A DNA stretch of 64,000 nt from Planctomycetota bacterium (GTDB lineage Bacteria > Planctomycetota > Phycisphaerae > UBA1845 > Fen-1342), in NCBI GenBank assembly GCA_018814045.1, contig JAHJAR010000203.1, positions 1 through 64,000 of the forward strand, read 5' to 3'. Shown one piece after another: positions 28,537-36,975 of this stretch (position 1 is the stretch's first letter; each line of letters opens with the position of its first letter). The notes under the pieces were generated by a model. It had not been told where the DNA came from. It searched no databases and saw only the letters and a list, made by a program, of their open reading frames with translations. The translations under genes and the position numbers were made by a program.

Positions 28537-28564
28537 ATATTACGAACCACCACTATGTCGTCAA
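28537..28564 (-). promoter_or_regulatory. Promoter giving a near-leaderless guaB mRNA
   Basis: Minus strand: TTGACG (28564-28559), 16-base spacer, TAATAT (28542-28537), then 8 bases to the guaB ATG. Expected transcription start is about 28530. Confidence 0.6.
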
Positions 28565-28605
28565 GACCCCGATCTGCCGAATTAACCCCCAAAGCGACCG
28601 CCCGG

Positions 28606-29397
28606 CTACTCCGCCGGCTGCCCCGGCGCGTGCCGATGGTGCGGTGCCCGGCGCTGCATGCAATCGGGATAGTCGCACAACTCACACGGGTAGGCCGCCG
28701 GACTGACCTTTTCCGCCGGCCCGATCCCGATCAGCCCCGAAACCGACTTCACCGGCACCATCAGACAACTTGGCGTCAGCCACACCCCAATTATCCGGCC
28801 CGGCAAGCTGGCGAACAGCGGCACTTGCTGCTGGACATCCATGCCGCAGTACCCGGGGCTGTAACGCGGCGTGATCTCCAACCCGCGCTGATGCGCCCAG
28901 GCTTGGACCACGTCCTGACAGCGACCGGCCGTGGCCTCGGCCGCCTCTGAGGCGATCGCATCGGCCAGCGTGCCGCGCAGCACGTCTCCGCGGCGCAGCC
29001 AGCCGCGGCTGAGTCGCTCCAGGGCCGACCCGATCGTGACGACAAACGTGGCCACCAACGTCGCATGCGCCAGGAACCGCCCGATCGCCCCGTGGTAAAC
29101 CGCACCGCTCGCTAAGGCCAGCCGCTCGGGTTCGAACTGCTGCACTTCATCGACGCGAAACACCGCCCGCGGGCGCATTACCCGCGGCAACGCGTCTGCC
29201 AACTCGCGCGCGGCCGCAAACCACCGCTCGTGCGCCGGCCGATCTCGCCGCAAATCCAACCCGCGGGCAATCTGCTCCAGGTCCAGGTCGACGCGCTCGA
29301 AGCGCTCGACCGCGAAATGGAGCGGTTCCCGCGCCGACACACCGCTCATATCGCTGGCCGCGGGGCGGCCTGATTCCTTGGGGTCAACTCGCTTCAA
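28606..29397 (-). CDS. Stand-alone MetH-type activation domain protein (corrinoid reactivation)
   Basis: A 263-residue protein. Residues about 125-235 match the vitamin B12-dependent methionine synthase activation domain: ASEAAEATAGRCQDVVQAWA, RYSPGYCGMDVQQQVPLFAS, LTPSCLMVPVKSVSGLIGIG. It has no substrate or corrinoid domain. In MetH this domain binds AdoMet and re-methylates oxidised cobalamin. After it comes YPCELCDYPDCMQRR, a C-x2-C-x4-C set that could hold an iron-sulphur cluster or metal, which is inference. TTG 29397 overlaps the mtaB-like stop as TTGA; ATG 29349 is the alternative start. Position directly after mtaB supports a role in keeping the corrinoid protein active. Confidence 0.82.
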   Translation of the reverse strand: MKRVDPKESGRPAASDMSGVSAREPLHFAVERFERVDLDLEQIARGLDLRRDRPAHERWFAAARELADALPRVMRPRAVFRVDEVQQFEPERLALASGAVYHGAIGRFLAHATLVATFVVTIGSALERLSRGWLRRGDVLRGTLADAIASEAAEATAGRCQDVVQAWAHQRGLEITPRYSPGYCGMDVQQQVPLFASLPGRIIGVWLTPSCLMVPVKSVSGLIGIGPAEKVSPAAYPCELCDYPDCMQRRAPHHRHAPGQPAE

Positions 29398-30779
29398 TCT
29401 CCGAGTCCGTATGTAGCCGGGTCGTACAATTCGCCATAGCGCGCCCGGGTCGTCTCGATCAGCTCGCCAGCGCTCTCCGGCAGGTCATTATAGGCGTTCT
29501 GCAAACGGTCGAGCCAACGCCGCTCGCGCTCCGACAGCTCCAGCGCACGCGCCTCCAGCCCCTCCTGAAGAATCTGGAACGCCGCCCCCCCCACCGCTAG
29601 CGCGCGGCGATACGGCTCGCGCTCTGCGCAGATTGCCCGCGCCAGCCTCAGCGTGGCCGCGGGGCTGAGCAGCGCTGCCTGGGCACTGAGGTGGGCGTCG
29701 CTCTCAACGTGCAGATCACGCAATTCAAGCTGCGTGCCGCGCGCCGTGGCCGCGTTCAATAAGCGGCAGTCGTAGGCCAGCGTCTCCAGGCTCGCCACCG
29801 GCGCCGGCCCCGAGAGGAGCCGCACGTCGGGCACCGATTCGTTGCTCCACAGATCGGCCATGGCGAGGGCAATGTTGCCGACCGGCGAGAGGTGTGCACA
29901 CGTGGCGCCACGCCCCTCCATGCTGATCGGACACCCGCTGATCGCCTTCAGCACCGGCCCCTCGTAGGCGCAATCCTTCGACGGCCCGACCGCACCCCGC
30001 TCAAACGCCACCAGACTCCGCACGCTCGCGACCGCCCGTACCAGCGCTGCCAGCCCGTCCGGCAACATCCCCTGTTCGCTGAGTTGCATCGCCGTGTTGG
30101 CGAAGCCGCAGGCCGTGTCGCCGCCCGCGACGATCCCGTGCTGGTTCGCCACGGCAACGAAGTGGTCCCACAGCCAGGCCATGTCGCGCGGCGCCAGGAC
30201 GCCCAGCGCCAGCAGGATCCCCGGCAGATCCGCACGGGTCAGGGCAACGTCGTGCACCTCCTTGCCACCGGTCGATTCGATCGACAGGATGTCGGCCCCG
30301 GCGGCGACACAGCACTCGAGTGCCTCCGCCATCTGCTCCCATGCGGCCCCTTCCCGTCGCCGGGGGGGCTTGGTCTCGTCCCGCAAATCGATGATCGTGA
30401 CGCGCAGAGCGGCGGCCAGCCCCCAGCGTTCGTGCGCCCGGCGCAGGTGGTCTTTCAACAGCGCGCTGAGTTCGGCCCCCCAGGCGGGATTCTTCGTCAT
30501 CGGCGGCAACTGCTCGAATTCGACGACCAGCCCCGGCAGAGCCAGCCGCTGGGCGCGTTCGAGCAACGCTGTGATCGTGTCCTCGTAGATCTGGCGAACA
30601 CGCGGCCACGTGCCGTGCTCGACCAACATGGGCGGCAATGTGAAGTTGATCTCGGGGTAGACCAGCCCCGCACCCAGCGTCAGCCCCAACCCGCACGTGA
30701 CCGGCGCCGGTGCCCAGCCGAACACCAGTCCCTCCGCGTCCCGGACAACCGGCTCACTGAATTCCCTGGCTTTGTGCAT
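29394..30779 (-). CDS. mtaB: Methanol:corrinoid methyltransferase-like protein (MtaB family)
   Basis: A 461-residue protein over its whole length like MtaB, which moves the methyl of methanol to a corrinoid protein. Diagnostic stretches: LTLGAGLVYPEINFTLPPM, LPGLVVEFEQLPPMTKNPAW, ADILSIESTGGKEV, GIVAGGDTACGFANTAM, GAVGPSKDCAYEGP and GCPISMEGRGATCAH. The three zinc ligands known in Methanosarcina barkeri MtaB (Glu164, Cys220, Cys269) have exact counterparts at Glu168, Cys224 and Cys270. Start ATG 30779. It is divergent from the corrinoid protein gene and precedes the activation gene with a 4-base overlap. The methyl donor may be methanol or another small methylated compound. Confidence 0.92.
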   Translation of the reverse strand: MHKAREFSEPVVRDAEGLVFGWAPAPVTCGLGLTLGAGLVYPEINFTLPPMLVEHGTWPRVRQIYEDTITALLERAQRLALPGLVVEFEQLPPMTKNPAWGAELSALLKDHLRRAHERWGLAAALRVTIIDLRDETKPPRRREGAAWEQMAEALECCVAAGADILSIESTGGKEVHDVALTRADLPGILLALGVLAPRDMAWLWDHFVAVANQHGIVAGGDTACGFANTAMQLSEQGMLPDGLAALVRAVASVRSLVAFERGAVGPSKDCAYEGPVLKAISGCPISMEGRGATCAHLSPVGNIALAMADLWSNESVPDVRLLSGPAPVASLETLAYDCRLLNAATARGTQLELRDLHVESDAHLSAQAALLSPAATLRLARAICAEREPYRRALAVGGAAFQILQEGLEARALELSERERRWLDRLQNAYNDLPESAGELIETTRARYGELYDPATYGLGD

Positions 30780-30822
30780 CGTTCGTGCTCGTCCTTCCGG
30801 GGCCGTGTGTCCTTCCTACTCT

Positions 30823-30851
30823 CTTATACCCTGAAGCGGTTCATCCTCGAA
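30823..30851 (-). promoter_or_regulatory. Predicted promoter for the mtaB-like gene
   Basis: Minus strand: TTCGAG (30851-30846), 17-base spacer, TATAAG (30828-30823), 43 bases before the mtaB ATG. It overlaps the opposing promoter at 30840-30868. Confidence 0.45.
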
Positions 30852-30868
30852 GCGCGATTGGCTATACT
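30840..30868 (+). promoter_or_regulatory. Predicted promoter for the corrinoid protein gene
   Basis: TTCATC (30840-30845), 17-base spacer, TATACT (30863-30868). It is back to back and overlapping with the mtaB promoter, so one bound regulator could control both sides. The leader of about 108 bases shows no B12 box. Confidence 0.5.
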
Positions 30869-30981
30869 GGTCCAGTTAGGCGCCGTCGGGTGGCCGCCTT
30901 ATCGGCCACCGTCCAGCGCCTGGTCCGCCGCCCGGCGATCCGGGCCAGGGGAGCGCTGCTCCCGGTTTGTTGGAGATACGG

Positions 30982-31626
30982 ATGCCCACACTCGAACAGA
31001 TTGCCAACGCGGTCATCGACGGCGACGAGCAAGCGACGCCGCAACACGTCGAGGCGGCACTCAAAGAGAACATCCCCTCCCGGCAAATCCTGAACGAAGG
31101 TTTGCTCAGCGGCATGACCGAGGTTGGACGCCGCTTTCGCGAGGGCGAGTTCTTCGTGCCCGAGGTGTTGATCGCGGCCGAAGCGATGAAGGCCGGCCTG
31201 GCCGTGTTGCGCTCGGAACTGGTGGCCCAGGGCGTGAAAGCGGCCGCCACCGCTGTCATTGGAACCGTCAGGGGAGATCTGCACGATATCGGCAAGAACC
31301 TCGTGGCCACCATGCTCGAAGGGGCCGGCTTCGAGGTGATCGACCTGGGCGTCGATGTGCCTCCCGAGAGGTTCGTCGAAGCCTGTCGCGAACACAAAGC
31401 CCATGTGGCCGCCCTGAGCGCCCTGCTAACCACGACCATGCCCGAGATGGAAGGCGCCGTGCGGCTACTGCGCGAACAGGTGCAGCCGACACCCGTGGTA
31501 TTGATCGGCGGTGCCCCCGTGACCGATGACTACGCCCGCCAGATCGGCGCCGACGGCTACGGCCGCGATGCCGCCAGCGGCGCTGAGCTAGCCAAGCGGC
31601 TCTGCCAGAAGAAGGCCCCGTGGTGA
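30982..31626 (+). CDS. Corrinoid (cobalamin-binding) methyl carrier protein, MtaC/MtbC-like
   Basis: A 214-residue protein; ATG 30982 follows GGAG by 7 bases. Residues 1-88 form the four-helix cap of B12-binding methyltransferase proteins (IPSRQILNEGLLSGMTEVGR, then FREGEFFVPEVLIAAEAM). Residues 90-214 are the Rossmann-like cobalamin domain with the base-off motif GDLHDIG, where His101 (with Asp99 and Gly104) would replace dimethylbenzimidazole on cobalt. The later ALSALLTTTMPEM and VVLIGGAPVTDDYARQIGADGYGRDA complete the fold. It would accept the methyl group from the MtaB-like protein encoded divergently and pass it to a URO-D-type or other acceptor enzyme. Confidence 0.93.
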   Translation: MPTLEQIANAVIDGDEQATPQHVEAALKENIPSRQILNEGLLSGMTEVGRRFREGEFFVPEVLIAAEAMKAGLAVLRSELVAQGVKAAATAVIGTVRGDLHDIGKNLVATMLEGAGFEVIDLGVDVPPERFVEACREHKAHVAALSALLTTTMPEMEGAVRLLREQVQPTPVVLIGGAPVTDDYARQIGADGYGRDAASGAELAKRLCQKKAPW

Positions 31627-31634
31627 TTTCGACC

Positions 31635-32762
31635 ATGACCTCCCGCCAGCGCGTGGCGCGCACGCTTCGCCGCCAGGAGGCGGACCGCGTGCCGATCTAC
31701 GACAAGTTCTGGTTCGAGACCGAGCGGGCCTGGCGCGAACAGCTCGGGTGCGCGTGGGAGCTCGACCCTCGCCGCTCGCATTTCGACTGGGAAGCGACCG
31801 CCCCGGAAACCCAGATGCGTACGCTCGGTGATGTCTTCGACCTGGACATCGTCGAGGTCGCCTGGCCCGACTACCGCCTGCGCCTGGTCGCTCCGGAGGT
31901 GCTCGAAGAGACGAACGAATCGATCCTGCAACGCGACGGCAATGATGCTGTGCTGCGCTGGTGGAAGCACAAAATGGGCACGCCGGAACACGTCTCGTAT
32001 GGCATCGACACGCCGGAGAAGTGGGCCCGAGTCAAGCCGCTGACAACGACGACGCGCGCGCGCGTGCGCTGGCACGAGTTCTGGCCGCTTTATCGCCGGG
32101 CGCGGGCCGCCGATCGCTTTCTCTGCTTCTGTAGCGTCGAGCCGTTCGAGATCGTCAAGGACATTCTCGGGCATGAGATCATGCTCAAGGCGATGCTCAA
32201 GCAGCCCGAGTGGGTCCACGACGTCTTCGACACTTTCACGCGCCAGATCATCGGCATGTTCGAGCTCGTCGAGGCCGAGGGCATGACCTGCGACGGCGCT
32301 TTCATCTATGGCGATATGGCGTACAACACCGGGCCGTTCATGAGTCCGCGGCACTACCGCGAGTTCCTCTGGCCCTGTCTCAAACGCATCTGCGACGAGT
32401 TCAACCGCCGCGATATGCCCGTGATCTTCCACTCTGACGGCGACATCCGCCTGGTCATCGACGATCTGATCGAGGCCGGCGTGGCCACCCTCCAGCCGCT
32501 CGAGGCCAAGGCGAATCTGGACGTCCGCGAGTTGGCCCCGCAGTACGGCGACCGCGTCGGCTTCATGGGCAACATCGACGTGCGCGTCCTGATGACCAAC
32601 GATACGGAGCAGGTGCGCGCGGAAGTGCGCTCGAAGCTCGCCGCCGCCATGCCCTACCACGGCTACATGTACCACTCCGACCACTCGGTCCCACCGGGGG
32701 TTACGCTCGAGACCTACCGCCTGTTGCTCGAAGAACTGCGCGAATACGGGCAATACCGGTAG
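31635..32762 (+). CDS. Uroporphyrinogen decarboxylase-family protein in the C1 cluster (copy 1)
   Basis: A 375-residue (beta-alpha)8-barrel protein of the URO-D superfamily, to which MtaA, MtbA and CmuA methyltransferases belong. It begins TSRQRVARTLRRQEADRVPI, typical of the family. ATG 31635 is used; GTG 31623 overlapping the corrinoid stop is possible. At the place where MtaA has the zinc motif H-x-C, this protein has His266-Ser-Asp268 (IFHSDGD), and the late Cys is replaced by YHSDHSVPPGV. It is therefore either a methyltransferase with changed metal chemistry or a non-MtaA subfamily. Immediate proximity to the corrinoid gene implies it works on that protein. Confidence 0.87.
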   Translation: MTSRQRVARTLRRQEADRVPIYDKFWFETERAWREQLGCAWELDPRRSHFDWEATAPETQMRTLGDVFDLDIVEVAWPDYRLRLVAPEVLEETNESILQRDGNDAVLRWWKHKMGTPEHVSYGIDTPEKWARVKPLTTTTRARVRWHEFWPLYRRARAADRFLCFCSVEPFEIVKDILGHEIMLKAMLKQPEWVHDVFDTFTRQIIGMFELVEAEGMTCDGAFIYGDMAYNTGPFMSPRHYREFLWPCLKRICDEFNRRDMPVIFHSDGDIRLVIDDLIEAGVATLQPLEAKANLDVRELAPQYGDRVGFMGNIDVRVLMTNDTEQVRAEVRSKLAAAMPYHGYMYHSDHSVPPGVTLETYRLLLEELREYGQYR

Positions 32763-33084
32763 GCGGGCGGAAGGCGCGCCTTTTGCGACACAGGAGCTCA
32801 ACTTTGTCTTCCTTTCCAAGGCTGGAGCGGATACACTAGGTAATAGCCCAATCACCGTCGGCGACTGAGCCGGTCGCAGGACCGGCATCACCGCGGGAGG
32901 CGGGCGGCGATCGGATGCCCGGAACCGGGAAGGAAGCGCAATTCGATCGCACAGGGCGGAAGAGAGGAGTCAATCCAGGCAAACGGGCGCGCTGCAAGCA
33001 CATTCGCGCTGCCACGTGGTCGCTTTGTGTGGATTGCGGGAATGTGAGCGGCGCCCGTGCAAGTAACGATGGGAAGGACCGATC
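32763..33084. other. Untranslated leader region of the dockerin-tagged exoprotein
   Basis: 322 bases with no gene. A 7-base hairpin, GCCGGTC/GACCGGC, lies at 32869-32886. A longer-range 8-base pairing, ACGGGCGC (32983-32990) with GCGCCCGT (33051-33058), encloses 60 bases just before the ribosome site. The region may be a structured leader. No known riboswitch consensus fits. Confidence 0.45.
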
Positions 33085-35481
33085 ATGAAGCGCACTTCCG
33101 CAGTCGCCCTCATCCTGGCGCTTTTTGCGCCACTCGCCGTGGCAGATACGTTCACCTGGGCTCAGGCGTTCGACGGCAACTGGGTCTACGGATCTTTCTG
33201 GGACCTGCCGGGATACCCGCAGAACGCCGGCGACTCAGCGGTCATCGGCGTTGCGGGGGCTTACACAGTCTCGCTGGATACGTCGCCGTCGATTGACTGG
33301 CTGAACATCAGCAACGCCTACGCCACCCTTCACATTAGCTACAATTATACGTTGACGCTGCGCGAGGCCGCCGGCCTGACCAACAGCGGCATGGTTTACG
33401 CCACCGGGGGCAGTGCGATCGTCGGCGCCGTCAACAATCACGCCACCATTTGGTCCAATAGCGGCACGTGCACAATCACCGGCGACGTCACTAATCACGC
33501 TGGGGCGGAGATCCTCGCCGTTGGCACTCCGACGACCCTGGTGCTGAACGGCCCCACGGTCACCAACGAAGGCACCATCCTGGTACAGTGCTCCAGCTTC
33601 TACACTGCCGAATTGCGTTTCGACGACAATGTCACCCTCCAGGGCGGTGGTACACTCGAGCTGGACGACACGCTTGGCGAGGCTCATCTGACGACGGGCG
33701 GGGGTTGCGCACTGACACACGCGGCGAATCACACCGTCGGCGGACACGGCCGGGTTCTCGCCAATGTGATTAACGAGGGCCTGATCCAGGCTGACGTGGC
33801 GGGCACGATACTCGAGCTGCAAACCGAGCCGAAAACCAACAACGCGACGATGAAGGCGACGGGCGGCGGCAGGCTGAGGATAAACGCAATCACGATCACG
33901 CAGGGACCGGGCGGCGTGCTCCAAGCCGACGCCGGCAGCGTCGTCGAATTGCTCAGTCAGGTCACCATTGTCGGCGGCACGTTGAACACGCTCGGCGATG
34001 GCGTGCTCGACTGCTGGGCCGGTACGAAGACGCTGACCGACGTGGCCAACCTCGGCCGTTACGAGCTCAACCGCATGTCCACGAACGTCGTCACCGGTGC
34101 AACGTTCGTCAACGACGGGACCATCGTGGTGAACGGCGACGACTACTACAGTTCGTACCTGCGCTTTGACAGCGCGGTCGATTTCCAGGGCAGCGGCACA
34201 ATCATCTTGAACAGGCGCGTTAGCGGCGCCCAGTTGAATACCGGCGACGGCGTTACGCTGACGCACCCATCCGGTCACACCATCCGCGGCATGGGCCAGA
34301 TCAATGCTGCCATGGTCAATGCAGGCGGAATCGACGCAGATGTTTCGGGGGAAGCACTGACCCTACAGACGAACAACAAATCCAACACGGGCACCATGAC
34401 GGCCACCAATGGCGCGATACTGTCCAGCAGCGGAATCGACATCGACAATACCGGCGGCGCGATCCTCGCTGATGGTGGCGCCGTGCAGCTCACGAACACT
34501 ACTATCACCGGCGGCACGCTCGGCAGCGCTGCCGGCTCTGAGATCATCGGCTACGCCGGCGTCACGCTGTCCGACGTTACGTTGCCGGAAGGCACGACCT
34601 ACGCGGTCGACTACTACGACACCACCACGGTCGCCGGAACGCTGAGCACGAACAATGGCATGATGGAATGTCGCTCGCACGGGACACTGGATGTTCTTGC
34701 GGATGTGGATGGAACCGGTGGCTGGTACGCCAACGACGGCGTGATTAGGTTCAACAGTGGTGTGAACGTAACGACGGCCGGGCCGATCCAAATTGACCAG
34801 GACGACGGTCGCGTCGAAGTCATTGCGGCCGACGTCGGTGCTTCAGACCTTAGATTGGACAAGAGCGGTCGACTGACGGTCGGTGGCTCGCTCACGCTCT
34901 CCGGCGATTTGGACTTCGCCGCGACGAACGAGGGGAAGTGGATTTGGGACCCTGCGGCAACACTGACGATGACGGGCACCAGCGACCTCAACGGCTGCCA
35001 TACGCTGTTTTGGAGCACGCTGGAGGTCGGTGACCGCGACAACGGTACGGGCGGCCCCGACTCGAATCGTTTCGACATCACGAACCTGGCCCTGGCCACG
35101 AACGCCGTCGTCACACTCGTCGACAAGCGCGACAACGGCAATGGCCTGCTCGAGTCCCTGTACGTCGAGACTCTCACGCTCGCCACGGACGCCGTTCTGA
35201 ACCTCAACGGACTGCACCTGTACGTCCACACAGGGCCGGATTACACGCTGATGGAGGTGGGTCCCTACGGCAGCGGCGAGATCATCGATCAACCGGTACT
35301 GCTCATCGGCGATGTCAACACTGACGGCGTGGTCAATGGCTTCGACATCGACGTCTTCGTAGCGGTGCTGATCGGCGAAGACACTGATCCCGACCATGTC
35401 TGTGCCGCCGACTGCAACGCCGACGGCGACGTCAACGGCTTCGACATCGACCCGTTTGTGGCGCTGCTGCAAGGCGGTTGA
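33085..35481 (+). CDS. Large secreted beta-rich protein with dockerin-like tag
   Basis: A 798-residue exported protein. ATG 33085 follows AAGGA by 7 bases and a signal peptide ends near LAVADTF. The body is made of short beta-strand repeats rich in Gly, Thr, Asn and Val (units such as GGTLNTLGDGVLDCWAG and TNEGTILVQ), of the beta-solenoid, autotransporter-passenger kind. It contains two related blocks, one near 125-290 and one near 345-460, both of the form ELRFDDNVTLQGGGTLELDD / YLRFDSAVDFQGSGTIILN. The C-terminus has two calcium-loop units (VNTDGVVNGFDIDVFVAVL and CNADGDVNGFDIDPFVALL). It separates the two URO-D genes and is unlikely to take part in C1 chemistry. Confidence 0.9.
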   Translation: MKRTSAVALILALFAPLAVADTFTWAQAFDGNWVYGSFWDLPGYPQNAGDSAVIGVAGAYTVSLDTSPSIDWLNISNAYATLHISYNYTLTLREAAGLTNSGMVYATGGSAIVGAVNNHATIWSNSGTCTITGDVTNHAGAEILAVGTPTTLVLNGPTVTNEGTILVQCSSFYTAELRFDDNVTLQGGGTLELDDTLGEAHLTTGGGCALTHAANHTVGGHGRVLANVINEGLIQADVAGTILELQTEPKTNNATMKATGGGRLRINAITITQGPGGVLQADAGSVVELLSQVTIVGGTLNTLGDGVLDCWAGTKTLTDVANLGRYELNRMSTNVVTGATFVNDGTIVVNGDDYYSSYLRFDSAVDFQGSGTIILNRRVSGAQLNTGDGVTLTHPSGHTIRGMGQINAAMVNAGGIDADVSGEALTLQTNNKSNTGTMTATNGAILSSSGIDIDNTGGAILADGGAVQLTNTTITGGTLGSAAGSEIIGYAGVTLSDVTLPEGTTYAVDYYDTTTVAGTLSTNNGMMECRSHGTLDVLADVDGTGGWYANDGVIRFNSGVNVTTAGPIQIDQDDGRVEVIAADVGASDLRLDKSGRLTVGGSLTLSGDLDFAATNEGKWIWDPAATLTMTGTSDLNGCHTLFWSTLEVGDRDNGTGGPDSNRFDITNLALATNAVVTLVDKRDNGNGLLESLYVETLTLATDAVLNLNGLHLYVHTGPDYTLMEVGPYGSGEIIDQPVLLIGDVNTDGVVNGFDIDVFVAVLIGEDTDPDHVCAADCNADGDVNGFDIDPFVALLQGG

Positions 35482-35627
35482 AGCACGGCCGGCACACAGC
35501 AGGCGACCACCTGCGCGACTCCGCGGCCGCGCAGCCGCGTGCCGCGCGCACGCGGTCCCGCCACGATTTCCCGGAAGCCCCTCTCCGTCAGGCAAGTCGC
35601 GGTATACTCCGCACACGGAGGCGTACC

Positions 35628-36761
35628 ATGGAACGACGCGAAATCGTCGAACGTGCCATCACCTTCGGCCGACCGCCGCGGCTGCCGCTGAAGTTCGACA
35701 TCGTCGGCGTGAACGACTGTTACGATGTCTGGACACACGATCCGAGCGGCTGGTCCTGGGATTTCGCTGTTCAGGCCACCGACGAATGGGGCTGCGTCTG
35801 GCGGCGGACGGGCGTCGACAACACCGGGCAGGTCGTCGGCCACCCGCTCCAGGATCTCGCCAGACTGCCCGCGTTCTCCTGGCCCGACCCCGAAGAGCCC
35901 GCCCGCTATCGCGATTTCGAAGAGCAACTAGCCAAGGCGGACGATCGGTTCGTCATGCTCTGCTTTGGCCAAGGCATCTTCGAGCGGCTGCACATGCTGT
36001 GCGGCATGACCGAGACGCTGATGGGCTTCTACCGCCACCCCGCCCAGATGCACGAGATCCTGGATCGCATTCTCGATCATCACCTGCGCGTCCTCGATAA
36101 CTGCTTGAGAATTGCGGCGCAACACCGGCGCGGCGCCGGTGCCACACAGGCGATGCATGCGGCGGCGATGGCCGACGACTGGGGCTTGCAGGACCGCGCT
36201 TTCATCAGCATCAAGCTCTTTCGCGAGTTCTTCAAGCCGCGCTACCAGCGCTGGTTCGACGAGATCAAGGCTGCCGGCCTGCACCCCTGGATGCACTCCT
36301 GCGGCCGGATTAACGACATTCTCGAAGAGCTGATCGACTGCGGCCTCGAGGTCATCAATTCCCAGCAGCCGAACACGGTGGGCATCGACGAAATCAGCCG
36401 GCGTTTCCGCGGTCGCATCTGCTTCGAATCCATCGTTGACACGCAGTCAACCTTGCCGCACGGCACGCACGACGAAATCCGCGCCCAAGCCCACCAACTC
36501 GTCGACGCCTGGGGCACGCCCGAGGGTGGCTTCATCGCCAGCGACTACAACGACGCCGCCGCGATCGGCGTCACCACCGAACGCCGGCGGGTGATGTTCG
36601 CAGCCTTTGCCGAGAAAGGGCACTACCCGAATTATCGCGCTGTCCTGGACCGGACGCACCCCCACCCCGCGGGTCATTCGTGGGGCCGCGCGACCACCAG
36701 GTCGCACGACCTAGCGCGAGGAACCGAAACCGAGCCGCGACCAGGCGAACCTGAGCCGTGA
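35628..36761 (+). CDS. Uroporphyrinogen decarboxylase-family protein (copy 2), 3' end formed by a repeat
   Basis: A 377-residue URO-D superfamily protein; ATG 35628 follows GGAGG by 7 bases, and TATACT at 35603-35608 is a likely -10. Here the zinc motif H-x-C is present (His223-Ser-Cys225 in WMHSCGRIND), as in MtaA-type methyltransferases, but the expected late Cys is absent where GGFIASDYND occurs; Cys265 is nearby in sequence only. The barrel ends near residue 342. The last 35 residues (THPHPAGHSWGRATTRSHDL and on) are low complexity, and the final part is encoded by a family A repeat, so the original stop was probably lost. A methyltransferase or related role is inferred from the cluster. 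Confidence 0.85.
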   Translation: MERREIVERAITFGRPPRLPLKFDIVGVNDCYDVWTHDPSGWSWDFAVQATDEWGCVWRRTGVDNTGQVVGHPLQDLARLPAFSWPDPEEPARYRDFEEQLAKADDRFVMLCFGQGIFERLHMLCGMTETLMGFYRHPAQMHEILDRILDHHLRVLDNCLRIAAQHRRGAGATQAMHAAAMADDWGLQDRAFISIKLFREFFKPRYQRWFDEIKAAGLHPWMHSCGRINDILEELIDCGLEVINSQQPNTVGIDEISRRFRGRICFESIVDTQSTLPHGTHDEIRAQAHQLVDAWGTPEGGFIASDYNDAAAIGVTTERRRVMFAAFAEKGHYPNYRAVLDRTHPHPAGHSWGRATTRSHDLARGTETEPRPGEPEP

Positions 36762-36801
36762 AACAGCTAAACCGAGCCGCAACCGTCAGGGAACGGTTGC
36801 C
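36730..36801 (+). repeat. Dispersed repeat family A, partial copy within the CDS end plus full copy
   Basis: CCGAGCCGCGACC at 36730-36742 lies inside the last codons of the URO-D gene. A fuller copy with three substitutions lies at 36772-36801, after the stop. Confidence 0.85.
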
Positions 36802-36975
36802 CAAGCCGCCCGTTCGCTCACGCGCGGTCTGGTCCAAGCTGAAGGCGCGCTTGGGGCCGCACGACTGCGCGCAGCGAACGGATTATCCCGCCCACTCGCC
36901 CCCATATCAGCGTAACATATGCACCGAGTTGATGATGGTACGCTGGGGGTGCTGGTGCGGTAGACGCCGACGGCT

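Noticed and set aside
30869-30981. Cobalamin riboswitch in the corrinoid gene leader
   Set aside because: The leader is only about 110 bases and has no B12 box (AGCCAGGAGACC-like) or matching core.
29892-31529. 545-codon plus-strand frame opposite mtaB and running into the corrinoid gene
   Set aside because: Crosses two well-supported genes and the divergent promoter region; not a plausible protein.
32940-33060. c-di-GMP (GEMM) riboswitch upstream of the dockerin-tagged protein gene
   Set aside because: GCACAGGGC and GGCAAAC words occur, but they are about 25 bases apart and the second conserved strand (GACGCAAAGCC type) and receptor are missing.
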